Shown here piece after piece: positions 39,708 to 47,389 of a stretch of DNA of 64,000 nt (positions within the stretch are counted from its first letter, which is position 1; the number at the start of each line of letters is the position of its first letter). Location of the stretch: contig NZ_JACHNC010000001.1 in the NCBI RefSeq assembly GCF_014205215.1, forward strand, positions 5,266,501-5,330,500. Reading direction: 5' to 3'. Made by a program: the position numbers and the translations under genes. Below the pieces are notes generated by a model that saw only the letters and a program-made list of their open reading frames with translations, made no database searches and was not told where the DNA came from. Origin of the DNA: Actinoplanes lobatus. GTDB taxonomy: Bacteria > Actinomycetota > Actinomycetes > Mycobacteriales > Micromonosporaceae.

Positions 39708-42700
39708 ATGCTCCTCATGATCGAGGCGACCCGGGAACTGCTCGCCGTCCTTGAACCGCTGCCCTACCGCAAGCGGCTGCATCACGTCGCCGCGTGGGCC
39801 AAGACCGCGCCGGAGCGGGCGGCGGTCTGCGCTGATCTACGGGCGGGTGGGCAGTACGAGCGGCATCTCGCGCTGATCGCCGCGATGTCCAGCCGGGACC
39901 TGGCGGCGATCGACGAGTTCGCCGGCGATCCGGTGCCCACGCTGCGGGCCGTCGCCCTGGACGCCGCGCTGCGCACCGGGACGCTCGCCGGGCGGATCGC
40001 GGATCTGACGGCGGTCGACCGGCGACGGCTCTACCGCAGGGTGCGGCGGCTGCGCCGGCCCGATCTCGCCGACCGGCTGATCCGCGACGTGCTGACCTAC
40101 CACGGGCCGCGGGAGGCCGCCGCGGTGCTGCCCGCGTGCGGCGCGGACACGGTACGGGAACTGCTGCCCACCCTGGAACACCTGGTCAACATGGCCGCAC
40201 TGGCCCGCCGGCACCCCACCCCGGTCCACGAGCGGTTCCGGGAACGGCTGGCCGCCGCCGAACCGGCCCGGCGCACCTGGATCTGGTACGAGGCCGCCCA
40301 GCCGATCCTCGACGGCGACCCGGAAGTCGCCCTCGACCTGCTGGAACGGTACGGGCCGGAGGATTCACTGCCGAGCGCGCGTCACGCGTACGCCCGATTG
40401 GCTCTGATCGACCCGGAAAGGGTGACCGCGCTGCTCAGCGCGCCCGGCCGCCGGGCCTGGCTGCTCCGCACGCCGCTGAGGCCGTCGCTGCTGCGGCGTC
40501 TCGCCGTCCTGCCGGACGAGCGGTTGGCACCGTTCGCCCGGCTGATCCGGGACCGTTCGCTGCCGGACCTGCTCGCCGCGCTGCCGCCGGCCCGTCGAGG
40601 TGCGGTGTACGACGCCGCGCTGGCCGATGTGGACACCGGAAAGCGCGTTCCGGTGGTTCGTGAGATGGAGGTCCTGCCCGCCGCGATCCGGATCCGTGAG
40701 GCGCGGCGGATCCTGGCCCTGCCGGTGATCCGCGACGACGAGGCGCAGGCGCTGACCTGGAGTTCCTTCCTGGACTTCCCGGCCGCCTCGGCCGCCTTGG
40801 AGAGCGCGATCCGAGCCGGCGACGCGGGCGTGCGGGCCCGCGGATACGCGCTGCTGGTCGCCGCCGCCCTGCGCACCCGCGACCCGCGGACGGTGGCCGA
40901 GGTGACCGCCCGGCTGCGGTGGCTGCGCAACGAACACGACCCGGTCCGGACCGCCGCGCTCACCGCCTTGGTCGGCGCGGCCCGCCTGCTCACCCCGGCC
41001 GCGGTGGACGACCTCTCCAAGATCACCACCGACGCGATCGAGGCCCGGGACGCCTCACCCGCCGGCATCGGCGCGCTCGGCCGGCTGGCGATCGGGGTCC
41101 TGCACCACCATTTCGACGAGCCGGAACTGGTGGAATGGGCGGTCGCGACCATCGAACGGACCTCCACCGTCTGGTCGGTGCCGTCGCTGCACCGCCTCGA
41201 TCTGCTGCGCCGCGGTCAGGAGGTGATGGTGTTCGCGCGGCTGCGGCCCTTCGTGGCGGCGGCCTCGGCGCGCGGTTCGCACCGGCCGCTGTTCGCGCTC
41301 ACCGCCGCGCTCGGCGACCGGGCACACCACCTTCAAGACCTTCAAGACATGCTGCGTACGGCCATCGCCGACACCCGTGAGGCGGTCGGATACTGGCTGG
41401 ACGACCGCCGTACCCGGGGCGAACGGGTGGCCGAGGTGCTCGCCGTCGACCCGGAGACGGCGCGGCTCCCGATCGTCTGGCAGACCGTCTGCGCCAACCG
41501 GACCGACCTGCTGGACACGGTGCTCGACGCGATGGAGCCCCACCGGGTGCCGGCCGGCGTGCCCCACCCGGAACGCTGGCTGCCCCGTCAGCAGCGCCGG
41601 TTCGTGGACCTGATGGAACGGGTCGTGGACGCCGCCGGCGTGCCGTCCCGGGAACGGGCGGAGGCACTGCGGGCCGCCGCGCGGGTGCCGGAGGCGGGCC
41701 GGGAACTGGTCCGGCGTCATCTCGACTCGCCCGACGTGGTGCTGGCGGAGGCGGCCCTCGGTGCGCTGATCTGGACCGACCGGCCCGACCTGGCGCTGCC
41801 CGACCTGCTCGCCCACGCCGGCGGGGAGCGGGCCCGGGTCGCCCTGTACGCGGCGGCGCGGGCGGTCGGGCACATCCCGCCGTCCCGGCTGCCCGGGCTG
41901 CTGAACACGGTGCTGACCGGTCCGGCCAAGGTCACCAGCCGCAAGGAGGCGGTCCGGCTGCTCGGCCGGTACGGGCCGCCGGGGGCGATGGGGACGCTGC
42001 TGGAGGCGTACCGGCTGGACGGCCAGCACCGGGACGTACGCGCCGCGATCGTGTCCACCGCACGCCAGAATCTCGACGTCGAGGAGAGCTGGACGATCCT
42101 CGACGCGGCGGCCGGCGGCAGCCGGGAGGAGTACGAGGCCGTGCTCGGCGCCGTCCCGGCCCGGGTGCCGGTGGAGCACCGGCCCCGCTATGCGGCTCTG
42201 GTCGTCGCGGCGTGCCACGTCCCGGACCGGGAGATCCGGCGCGCCGCCTACCGGGAGCTGCCCCGCTGGGCGCCCTGGTCCGGCGATCTCACCGGGATGC
42301 TGGTCGACCGGATCACCGACCTCGACGAGGTCCTCGACGGCGACGAGGCCGCCCGGCTGATGGCCCACGCCGGCACCGGCTGGCTCGACACCGCACTCGA
42401 CCGCCTCGCCGCGCTGGACACCGCCGAAGGCGGCCTTGCTCGCCTCCGTGCTCCGGACGTCGCTGATGGTGGGCTCGGGCGCCTCCGTGCTCCGGACGTC
42501 GCTGATGGTGGGCTCGGGCGCCTCCGTGCTCCGGACGTCGCTGATGGTGGGCTCGGGCGCCTCCGTGCTCCGGACGTCGCTGATGGTGGGCTCGGGCGCC
42601 TCCGCGCTCCGGACGTCGCTGGTGGTGTGCTTGGTCGCCTCGGTGCGGGGGACGTCGCTGGTGGTGTGCCTGGTCGTCCTGTTGTGCGGGACGCCGCTGG

Positions 42701-43190
42701 AAGCGGGGTCGTCCCGTCGCGGGCGGATCGGCCGGCCCGGCGGCGGATCGAGCTGATCGTGCGGGCCGCTGCCCGGCGCGGTTCGGGTGTGGGCCGTGCC
42801 GAGTTGATCCCGGAGATCCGGCGGCTCGCCGGGCGGCCCGGCTATCTGCGGCTCGCCCTGGCCTCGCTGGTGGAGTTGGGGCGCCTCGACAACCTGGACG
42901 AGATCGCCGACCGGTGCGCGGGCCGTCCGGTGGTCACAGTGGATGTCGCCCAGCGGGTGGGCGCACGGGTGCGCCAGCTGCCCGAGCTGATCGACGCGGA
43001 GGTCCTGGCGCCGCTGATCCGCGGCCTCACCGCCCGCGGCGACCTGCCGGGTGGTCTCATCGCGCTGTCGCTGGCCCGGATCGGCGCGACCTTCGGGTGG
43101 GGGTGGCCGTGGCGCGATCTGCTGCTCGCGCTCCGGGCCCACCCCGACCCGGAGGTCAGCGACAGCGCCTACGAGATCGACATGGGTTAG
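39708..43190 (+). CDS. Large HEAT/ARM-like repeat protein with internal 39-bp tandem repeats
   Basis: This 1160-residue helical, Arg/Ala/Leu-rich protein is built of paired helices of HEAT/ARM style (for example ALDAALRTGTLAGRIADL, EAVRLLGRYGPPGAMGTLLEAYRLDG, DVRAAIVSTARQNL). No enzymatic motif, signal peptide or membrane segment is seen, so it is probably a cytoplasmic scaffold. Around residues 910-990 a 13-residue motif, GLGRLRAPDVADG, is repeated about five times with degenerate copies after it. The frame is kept because each unit is 39 bases. ATG 39708 has a GGGGAG ribosome site; ATG 39717 is also possible. Its stop overlaps the convergent secreted-protein gene by 4 bases. Function unknown. 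Confidence 0.75.
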   Translation: MLLMIEATRELLAVLEPLPYRKRLHHVAAWAKTAPERAAVCADLRAGGQYERHLALIAAMSSRDLAAIDEFAGDPVPTLRAVALDAALRTGTLAGRIADLTAVDRRRLYRRVRRLRRPDLADRLIRDVLTYHGPREAAAVLPACGADTVRELLPTLEHLVNMAALARRHPTPVHERFRERLAAAEPARRTWIWYEAAQPILDGDPEVALDLLERYGPEDSLPSARHAYARLALIDPERVTALLSAPGRRAWLLRTPLRPSLLRRLAVLPDERLAPFARLIRDRSLPDLLAALPPARRGAVYDAALADVDTGKRVPVVREMEVLPAAIRIREARRILALPVIRDDEAQALTWSSFLDFPAASAALESAIRAGDAGVRARGYALLVAAALRTRDPRTVAEVTARLRWLRNEHDPVRTAALTALVGAARLLTPAAVDDLSKITTDAIEARDASPAGIGALGRLAIGVLHHHFDEPELVEWAVATIERTSTVWSVPSLHRLDLLRRGQEVMVFARLRPFVAAASARGSHRPLFALTAALGDRAHHLQDLQDMLRTAIADTREAVGYWLDDRRTRGERVAEVLAVDPETARLPIVWQTVCANRTDLLDTVLDAMEPHRVPAGVPHPERWLPRQQRRFVDLMERVVDAAGVPSRERAEALRAAARVPEAGRELVRRHLDSPDVVLAEAALGALIWTDRPDLALPDLLAHAGGERARVALYAAARAVGHIPPSRLPGLLNTVLTGPAKVTSRKEAVRLLGRYGPPGAMGTLLEAYRLDGQHRDVRAAIVSTARQNLDVEESWTILDAAAGGSREEYEAVLGAVPARVPVEHRPRYAALVVAACHVPDREIRRAAYRELPRWAPWSGDLTGMLVDRITDLDEVLDGDEAARLMAHAGTGWLDTALDRLAALDTAEGGLARLRAPDVADGGLGRLRAPDVADGGLGRLRAPDVADGGLGRLRAPDVADGGLGRLRAPDVAGGVLGRLGAGDVAGGVPGRPVVRDAAGSGVVPSRADRPARRRIELIVRAAARRGSGVGRAELIPEIRRLAGRPGYLRLALASLVELGRLDNLDEIADRCAGRPVVTVDVAQRVGARVRQLPELIDAEVLAPLIRGLTARGDLPGGLIALSLARIGATFGWGWPWRDLLLALRAHPDPEVSDSAYEIDMG
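42441..42674 (+). repeat. 39-bp tandem repeat inside the HEAT-like gene
   Basis: Six units of 39 bases begin CGCCTCCGTGCTCCGGACGT, starting at 42441, 42480, 42519, 42558, 42597 and 42636. The first four are nearly identical and the last two diverged. The length is divisible by three, so copy-number change would keep the reading frame. Confidence 0.9.
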
Positions 43191-44185
43191 AGCTTCTTGA
43201 CGACGACCTTCTTGCCGGACGCCTTGACCGAGTACTTGACGGTCTTCTTCGTCCACGGGTTGACGGCGTACACGTTGACGCCACTCGTCACGTTCTTCAC
43301 CTTGACCATGTTGACGCCGGTCTTGCTGTTGACCGTCGACACGTCGGTGCGAACCACCTTGCGCAAGGTGGAGACCTTCACCTTGCGGCCCTTGGCTGCC
43401 TTGCGGGTGTCGGCGGCGCCGAGCTTGGCGGCTTGCTGCACGGTGGCCGGCATGTCGAGGTACGCGACTCCGGTGGCCAACGTCTTGTAGTCGATCGTCT
43501 GGCCGGCCGTCGGGAGGGTCACCGACTGCGGTCCGTACGAGTAGTCCAGCGACACCGCGATGGTGCTGCCGTCCTCGGTCACCGTGACGTCCGTCCCGGT
43601 CAGCACGGAATCGACGTTTACGTGCAGCGCGAAGACCACGCCGTCCTCGGCGCTGAACGCGTAGTCGGCCGAACCGTCGTCGTGGACCGTCTTCGTGCCC
43701 GGGACGGAGTTGTCACTGCTCAGGTCGCCCACGCCGGGTGTGTTGTCGTCCAGGTCGATCGTCTTGTCGGCGGCGAAGGCGTACGTCACCGAGGCGCGGC
43801 CCATCATCTTGAGCGCTGCCTTCGACTGGGTGTCGGCGATCGACTGGTAGACGCCGGCGCCCTCGGCCATGAACACCGTCGTCGTGCCGTACCCGCTGAG
43901 CGAGACAACATCGGAGAGCCGCCCGTGCGCACGGTCCGCGGTGATCGTCTCGGTGCCCTTCACGACGTCGCCGGACAGCGCGAAGCTGTATTCCGCGGCA
44001 CCCTTCCAGCCGACAGCGGCGGCCGAGTCGCTCGCCGCCGACACCTGCTCCAGAGCCGTTTTCATCTCGGCCGCGGTGAGTTCGGTGGTGGTGTCGGCCG
44101 CGTAGGCGGCGCCGGGCGCGACGAGCAGGCTCGCGGCCACGGCGGCGCTGGCGAGAAGGACGGCGGGGCGGGTCAGAACAGACAT
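43187..44185 (-). CDS. Secreted protein of unknown function
   Basis: This 332-residue protein has a Sec signal peptide (LLASAAVAASLLVAPGAAYA, cleavage near residue 30). The mature part is beta-rich and reminiscent of lipoprotein-carrier-type sheets (AEYSFALSGDVVKGTETITADRAHGRLSDVVSLSG, TTTVFMAEGAGVYQSI). The C-terminal 90 residues are rich in Lys and Val (KGRKVKVSTLRKVVRTDV...KKTVKYSVKASGKKVVVKK), which suggests wall or polyanion binding. ATG 44185 (MSVLTRPAVLL) is preferred over the upstream 44200 because it gives a normal signal peptide. I cannot name a family. Confidence 0.7.
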   Translation of the reverse strand: MSVLTRPAVLLASAAVAASLLVAPGAAYAADTTTELTAAEMKTALEQVSAASDSAAAVGWKGAAEYSFALSGDVVKGTETITADRAHGRLSDVVSLSGYGTTTVFMAEGAGVYQSIADTQSKAALKMMGRASVTYAFAADKTIDLDDNTPGVGDLSSDNSVPGTKTVHDDGSADYAFSAEDGVVFALHVNVDSVLTGTDVTVTEDGSTIAVSLDYSYGPQSVTLPTAGQTIDYKTLATGVAYLDMPATVQQAAKLGAADTRKAAKGRKVKVSTLRKVVRTDVSTVNSKTGVNMVKVKNVTSGVNVYAVNPWTKKTVKYSVKASGKKVVVKKL

Positions 44186-44276
44186 ACGGCAGAATCCCAA
44201 TGGGGTCGCGAAGCGGATGTTTCAGGTGCCGTCAGGTATCGGCCGACGCCCGGTGCACCTGAATGTCCGCCCGCTG

Positions 44277-44477
44277 TCAGTTCGTGAGGCGGCCGGCCTT
44301 CACGTCGTCGAGGAACGCGGACCAGGCCACCTGCGAAAACACGAGCATCCCGCCGTCCCGGTCCTTGCTGTCCCGAACCCCCACGACGCCGACTAGGTTG
44401 TCCGCGACCTCGACGCAGTTTCCCTCTGAGCCGCTCCTGCTGCTCTTGCGCCAGACAGCACCGCTCAGGTCACTCAC
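44277..44477 (-). CDS. DUF397 domain protein
   Basis: This 66-residue protein is of the DUF397 type. WRKSSRSGSEGNCVEVADN is followed by VGVRDSKDRDGGMLVFSQVAWSAFLDDVKAGRL. The WRKSS.S...NCVEVA and VRDSKD motifs are invariant in the family. Such proteins are abundant in Streptomyces and Micromonosporaceae and are nearly always paired with a DUF5753 helix-turn-helix protein. The pair resembles a toxin-antitoxin or anti-regulator system (the Scr1/BldB-like setting). GTG 44477 overlaps the end of the upstream HTH gene by 8 bases, so translation is coupled. Confidence 0.93.
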   Translation of the reverse strand: MSDLSGAVWRKSSRSGSEGNCVEVADNLVGVVGVRDSKDRDGGMLVFSQVAWSAFLDDVKAGRLTN

Positions 44478-45357
44478 GCGACCACCTTTCCTTGATATCG
44501 CCGATCAGCTTTCGTGAATCGATTTGATCGGCAGCCCTCTTGTCGAGGTCGTTCCAGATGGATTCATACATGCCGACCTCGCTGGGCTTGTCCAGGTAGA
44601 GGCTGCCCGTCGGGTGTTCCTGATAGATCGTTGTCGGCTCCGGATCGCGAGCCGAGGTCTCCCTTGGGAATTCCAGGATCACAAACGGGCCGTGGAAGCC
44701 CTTGTGTAGCCCCGCAGCCAGTGGCATGACTCGGATGCTGAGGTTCGGGCGCTCACCGAGGGCGAGCAGATTGCTCAACTGATCGACCATCACTTGCGAG
44801 CTGAAGCCTCTGAGGAGAGCCGCCTCGCTGAGGATGATCTCCAAATGGGCTGCCTTGGGTTCGCGCCGGGTGAGGATCTGTTGCCGCTTCTGCCGAACCG
44901 CGGCACGTAGGTCCACCACCTCAGGACTCGGCTCGCCGGCCAACGCTGCGGCAACGATGATCGCTCGTGCGTAAGCCGGGCTCTGTACCAGTCCGGGGAT
45001 CACCTCGGACTCGAAGTGGCGAATCCGGGAGGCGGCTGATTCCATGCCGAGAAAGAGTTGGAACCACTCCGGGATGTCGGCGTAGTCCTGCCACCAACCG
45101 CGAGACTTCGATTGCCGGGCGAGTTCCTTCAGCGCCTCGGTGAGGGCTGTGTCGGCTCCGTAGAGCTGACACATGACGCCGACATCGTTCGGATGAATCG
45201 GCACCTGACCTGTCTCGTAACGCCAGAGGCGGGGTTTGCTCCATTCGAGAGCGGCGATCGCCTCCGTCATCGTCAGCTGGCGAGCTTCGCGTAGTTCCCT
45301 CAACTTCCTCCCGAGTTGTCGGCGTGGAACCGTTGATCCGCTTCCGGGCGTTGTCAC
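44470..45357 (-). CDS. Helix-turn-helix regulator with DUF5753 domain (Scr1 family-like)
   Basis: This 295-residue regulator has an XRE-type HTH (LGRKLRELREARQLTMTEAIAALEWSKPRLWRYETGQVPIHPNDVGVMCQLYG). The DUF5753 domain follows, with its hallmark HFESEVIPGLVQSPAYARAII, VRQKRQQILTR and LSIRVMPLAAGLHKGFHGPFVILEF. Proteins of this family partner the DUF397 protein encoded directly downstream. GTG 45357 is preferred over the longer frame to 45468, because that extension would cross three GCGTAACC boxes that look like operator DNA. It is probably autoregulated. Confidence 0.9.
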   Translation of the reverse strand: MTTPGSGSTVPRRQLGRKLRELREARQLTMTEAIAALEWSKPRLWRYETGQVPIHPNDVGVMCQLYGADTALTEALKELARQSKSRGWWQDYADIPEWFQLFLGMESAASRIRHFESEVIPGLVQSPAYARAIIVAAALAGEPSPEVVDLRAAVRQKRQQILTRREPKAAHLEIILSEAALLRGFSSQVMVDQLSNLLALGERPNLSIRVMPLAAGLHKGFHGPFVILEFPRETSARDPEPTTIYQEHPTGSLYLDKPSEVGMYESIWNDLDKRAADQIDSRKLIGDIKERWSRE

Positions 45358-45358
45358 C

Positions 45359-45457
45359 GCGTAACCCCCCGCAGGTCCGTTGCGTAACCCTTTTTCCTTG
45401 CTCTGCGTAACCGTGATGGCCCGAACGTATCTACTTGAGACAGTCTGTCGCGTAAAG
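45359..45457. promoter_or_regulatory. Iterated GCGTAACC boxes upstream of the HTH/DUF397 pair
   Basis: GCGTAACC occurs at 45359, 45382 and 45405, exactly 23 bases apart (about two helical turns). A fourth, GCGTAAAG, occurs at 45450, 45 bases further. They begin immediately before the GTG start of the HTH gene. Spacing on one DNA face suggests cooperative binding by the encoded regulator. Confidence 0.6.
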
Positions 45458-45583
45458 GTTGCGCCCACCAGTCACCCATCGGGAACATCGGACTCGGCGG
45501 TCGTTCGATCCGCTTCCCGAATTCCGGTGTCCTTGTCAGCGAATGATCACGTGGATCAGGGCACCGGCCCGGACCGGAGGTGT

Positions 45584-45739
45584 GTGGTGCTGGCGGTGGC
45601 GATGGTCTTCCTTGCGGTCGGGTTCGCCACCGGCCTCTGCCTCTTCAAGATCAAGAGCCGATGGTGCCCCCATTGTGGAGCGACGACCGTGGCGAATGTG
45701 CCGGAGAAGGGAACACCCCCGTGGCCGCCGAAGCGCTGA
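45584..45739 (+). CDS. Small membrane protein with CPHCG zinc motif
   Basis: This protein of about 51 residues has one membrane helix (VLAVAMVFLAVGFATGLCLF) and then KIKSRWCPHCGATTVANVPEKGTPP. A CxxC pair following a helix is a compact zinc or redox motif seen in small actinomycete proteins next to DUF397 clusters. GTG 45584 or GTG 45587 follows a GGAGG ribosome site. Its 3' end overlaps the start of the next gene by 19 bases, which supports a coupled pair. Function unknown. Confidence 0.55.
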   Translation: MVLAVAMVFLAVGFATGLCLFKIKSRWCPHCGATTVANVPEKGTPPWPPKR

Positions 45740-46065
45740 CCTGCCCGCGCCCGGATCCGGCCACCGAACACGTTCCGGCCCGGCCGAGCTGGGACTGCCG
45801 GGCCTGTGGTGCCCCGTGGCCCTGCGCTCCCGTGAAGGTCACGCTGCTGGACGAGTACCGGGAGTTCCCGTCGGTGCTGATGCTCTACCTGGCCACCCAG
45901 TTCCACGCCGCGGTCGAGGACCACCTGGCTACGACCGGCGCCATCCCCACCGATCTCTACGCCCGCTTCCTCGCCTGGCCGCGCCGAGCCCCCAAACCTG
46001 ACCGCGACCAGCCGGCACTCGGCGCTGTCCCAAGACGCACGAAACGGCCCTGGCGGCCGGCCTGA
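45721..46065 (+). CDS. Small zinc-ribbon protein (DCRACGAPWPC type), unknown function
   Basis: This 114-residue protein has PSWDCRACGAPWPCAPVKVTLLDEYREFPSVLMLYLATQFHAAVEDHLATTGAIPTDLYARFLAWPRR. The W.CR.CG.PWPC motif followed by helices around a Y-L-A-T-Q core recurs widely in Micromonosporaceae next to DUF397/DUF5753 genes. The product has no assigned function and is sometimes labelled flavin reductase on weak grounds. GTG 45721 has GAGAAGGGA upstream. It overlaps the CPHCG protein gene. The cysteines probably bind zinc. Confidence 0.65.
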   Translation: MAAEALTCPRPDPATEHVPARPSWDCRACGAPWPCAPVKVTLLDEYREFPSVLMLYLATQFHAAVEDHLATTGAIPTDLYARFLAWPRRAPKPDRDQPALGAVPRRTKRPWRPA

Positions 46066-46571
46066 GCCTTCCGGTTGGCTGCCGGTGAGGCAGCGCCGGC
46101 GGCCAGTAGACGGACTGATCGGATGGCGGCTGAGCTTGTCCAGCCTCGTCGTGGGTGCTGTCTCGGCGCCGGCCTCCCAAGCGGGCGGGTGCACACGTTC
46201 GGGCGGTCGAAACCGTGGTGGCCGCACACGGAAGGCATCGCGTGCGCGGCCGTCACGGCTATATGCCACGTAGGCGACCGCGACACTGCCTTCGTGTGCG
46301 CCCATCCACCCTGGGGCTGGGCGGGATCGGGTTCGGGTCGGCGTACGAAATCGGTTTTCACCAGGGTCTGGTGGGCACCCAGCCGCCGCACCCCGAACGT
46401 CCATCCGTCCTGCTGGCGGTCATGCCACGGAGCCCTGAAGCGGGCGCTGCGGGGCGGATCCGGAAACGGCTCGTACCGGTGATGAGGGGTGGTCCGGAAC
46501 GGCTCGGACCGGAGACGGCCGGGGTTCCGGAACATCGTCCGTCCGGTGTGGACCGGAAAGGATTAGGGCGT
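46066..46571. other. Intergenic stretch with a dispersed repeat
   Basis: About 500 bases without a convincing gene. It contains copy B of the 132-bp dispersed repeat (46183-46314). Near 46458-46555 several TCCGGAA-centred short repeats precede the methyltransferase gene. Nothing else was recognised. Confidence 0.6.
46183..46314 (+). repeat. 132-bp dispersed repeat, copy B
   Basis: This matches 10748-10879 along its full length, including GTGGCCGCACACG, CGTGCGCGGCC and CGTGTGCGCCCA. It has the same internal hairpin with a different loop, a sign of a structured element under constraint or recent copying. Confidence 0.75.
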
Positions 46572-47387
46572 ATGCTTCCCGCCATGACCGACAGTGACGC
46601 GGCCAAGCTCGACACGAGCGTGCCGCACTCGGCCCGGGTGTGGAACTACTGGCTCGGTGGGAAGGACAACTTCCCGGTGGACCGGGCGGTCGGTGACGAC
46701 TTCGCGAATCTGTACCCGGACATCACCGTGGTGGCGCGGCACTCGCGGGCGTTCCTGAAGCGGGCGGTCACGTTCCTGGTCCAGGAGCGGGGGATCCGCC
46801 AGTTCCTGGACATCGGCACCGGCATGCCGACCGCGGAGAACACGCACCAGGTGGCGCAGGCCGCGGCCGCCGACGCGCGGATCGTCTACGTCGACAACGA
46901 CCCGCTGGTGCTGGTGCACGCGCGGGCGCTGCTGACCAGCACGCCCGAGGGGAAGACCGACTACGTCGACGCCAACCTGCACGAGCCCGCCGAGATCATC
47001 GAGGCGGCGCGGGACACGCTGAACTTCGACGAGCCGGTCTGTCTCATCCTCATGAACATTCTCGGTCACGTGCCCGATCTTGATCAGGCCGTGTCGATCG
47101 TCCGGCAGTTGCTCGCGGAGCTGCCGCCGGGCAGCTACTTCCTCACCGCCGACGGGACGAACGTGATCGACGGCCCGGCGTTCGAGGAGGCGATCGGGGT
47201 GTGGAACGCGAACGCCCCGCTGTCGTACCACCTGCGCCACCCCGACCAGCTCAGCCGCTTCATCGAGGGCCTGGAGGTCCTGGAGCCCGGCCTGGTGCCG
47301 TGCTCGAAGTGGCGCCCGGCCGCCGACGCCGCCGGCGAGAACCTGCGCGAGGTCGACGAGTTCGGCGCGGTCGCCCGCAAGCCCTGA
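46572..47387 (+). CDS. SAM-dependent methyltransferase, DUF574/PF04672 family
   Basis: This 271-residue protein has LDTSVPHSARVWNYWLGGKDNFPVDRAVGD, a near-invariant start of the actinomycete DUF574 family. It continues FLKRAVTFLVQERGIRQFLDIGTGMPTAENTHQVAQ (SAM loop), VYVDNDPLVLVHARALL, and ends PCSKWRPAADAAGENLREVDEFGAVARK. These proteins are numerous in Streptomyces and Actinoplanes and bind SAM, but their substrates are unknown. ATG 46572 with GGAAAGGA upstream and ATG 46584 are both possible. It converges with the GGDEF-EAL gene. Confidence 0.92.
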   Translation: MLPAMTDSDAAKLDTSVPHSARVWNYWLGGKDNFPVDRAVGDDFANLYPDITVVARHSRAFLKRAVTFLVQERGIRQFLDIGTGMPTAENTHQVAQAAAADARIVYVDNDPLVLVHARALLTSTPEGKTDYVDANLHEPAEIIEAARDTLNFDEPVCLILMNILGHVPDLDQAVSIVRQLLAELPPGSYFLTADGTNVIDGPAFEEAIGVWNANAPLSYHLRHPDQLSRFIEGLEVLEPGLVPCSKWRPAADAAGENLREVDEFGAVARKP

Positions 47388-47389
47388 CG

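Noticed and set aside
42441..42674. CRISPR array
   Set aside because: Units are contiguous 39-base repeats without unique spacers, lie inside a long open frame, and no cas gene is nearby.
44277..45357. Classical type II toxin-antitoxin module
   Set aside because: The DUF5753/DUF397 pair is best described as an Scr1-type regulator and partner. Toxicity is not shown by the sequence, so no toxin call is made.
45380..45583. Longer start for the CPHCG protein at 45380
   Set aside because: The extension crosses the GCGTAACC boxes and has no hydrophobic or conserved character, and a GGAGG ribosome site lies just before 45584.
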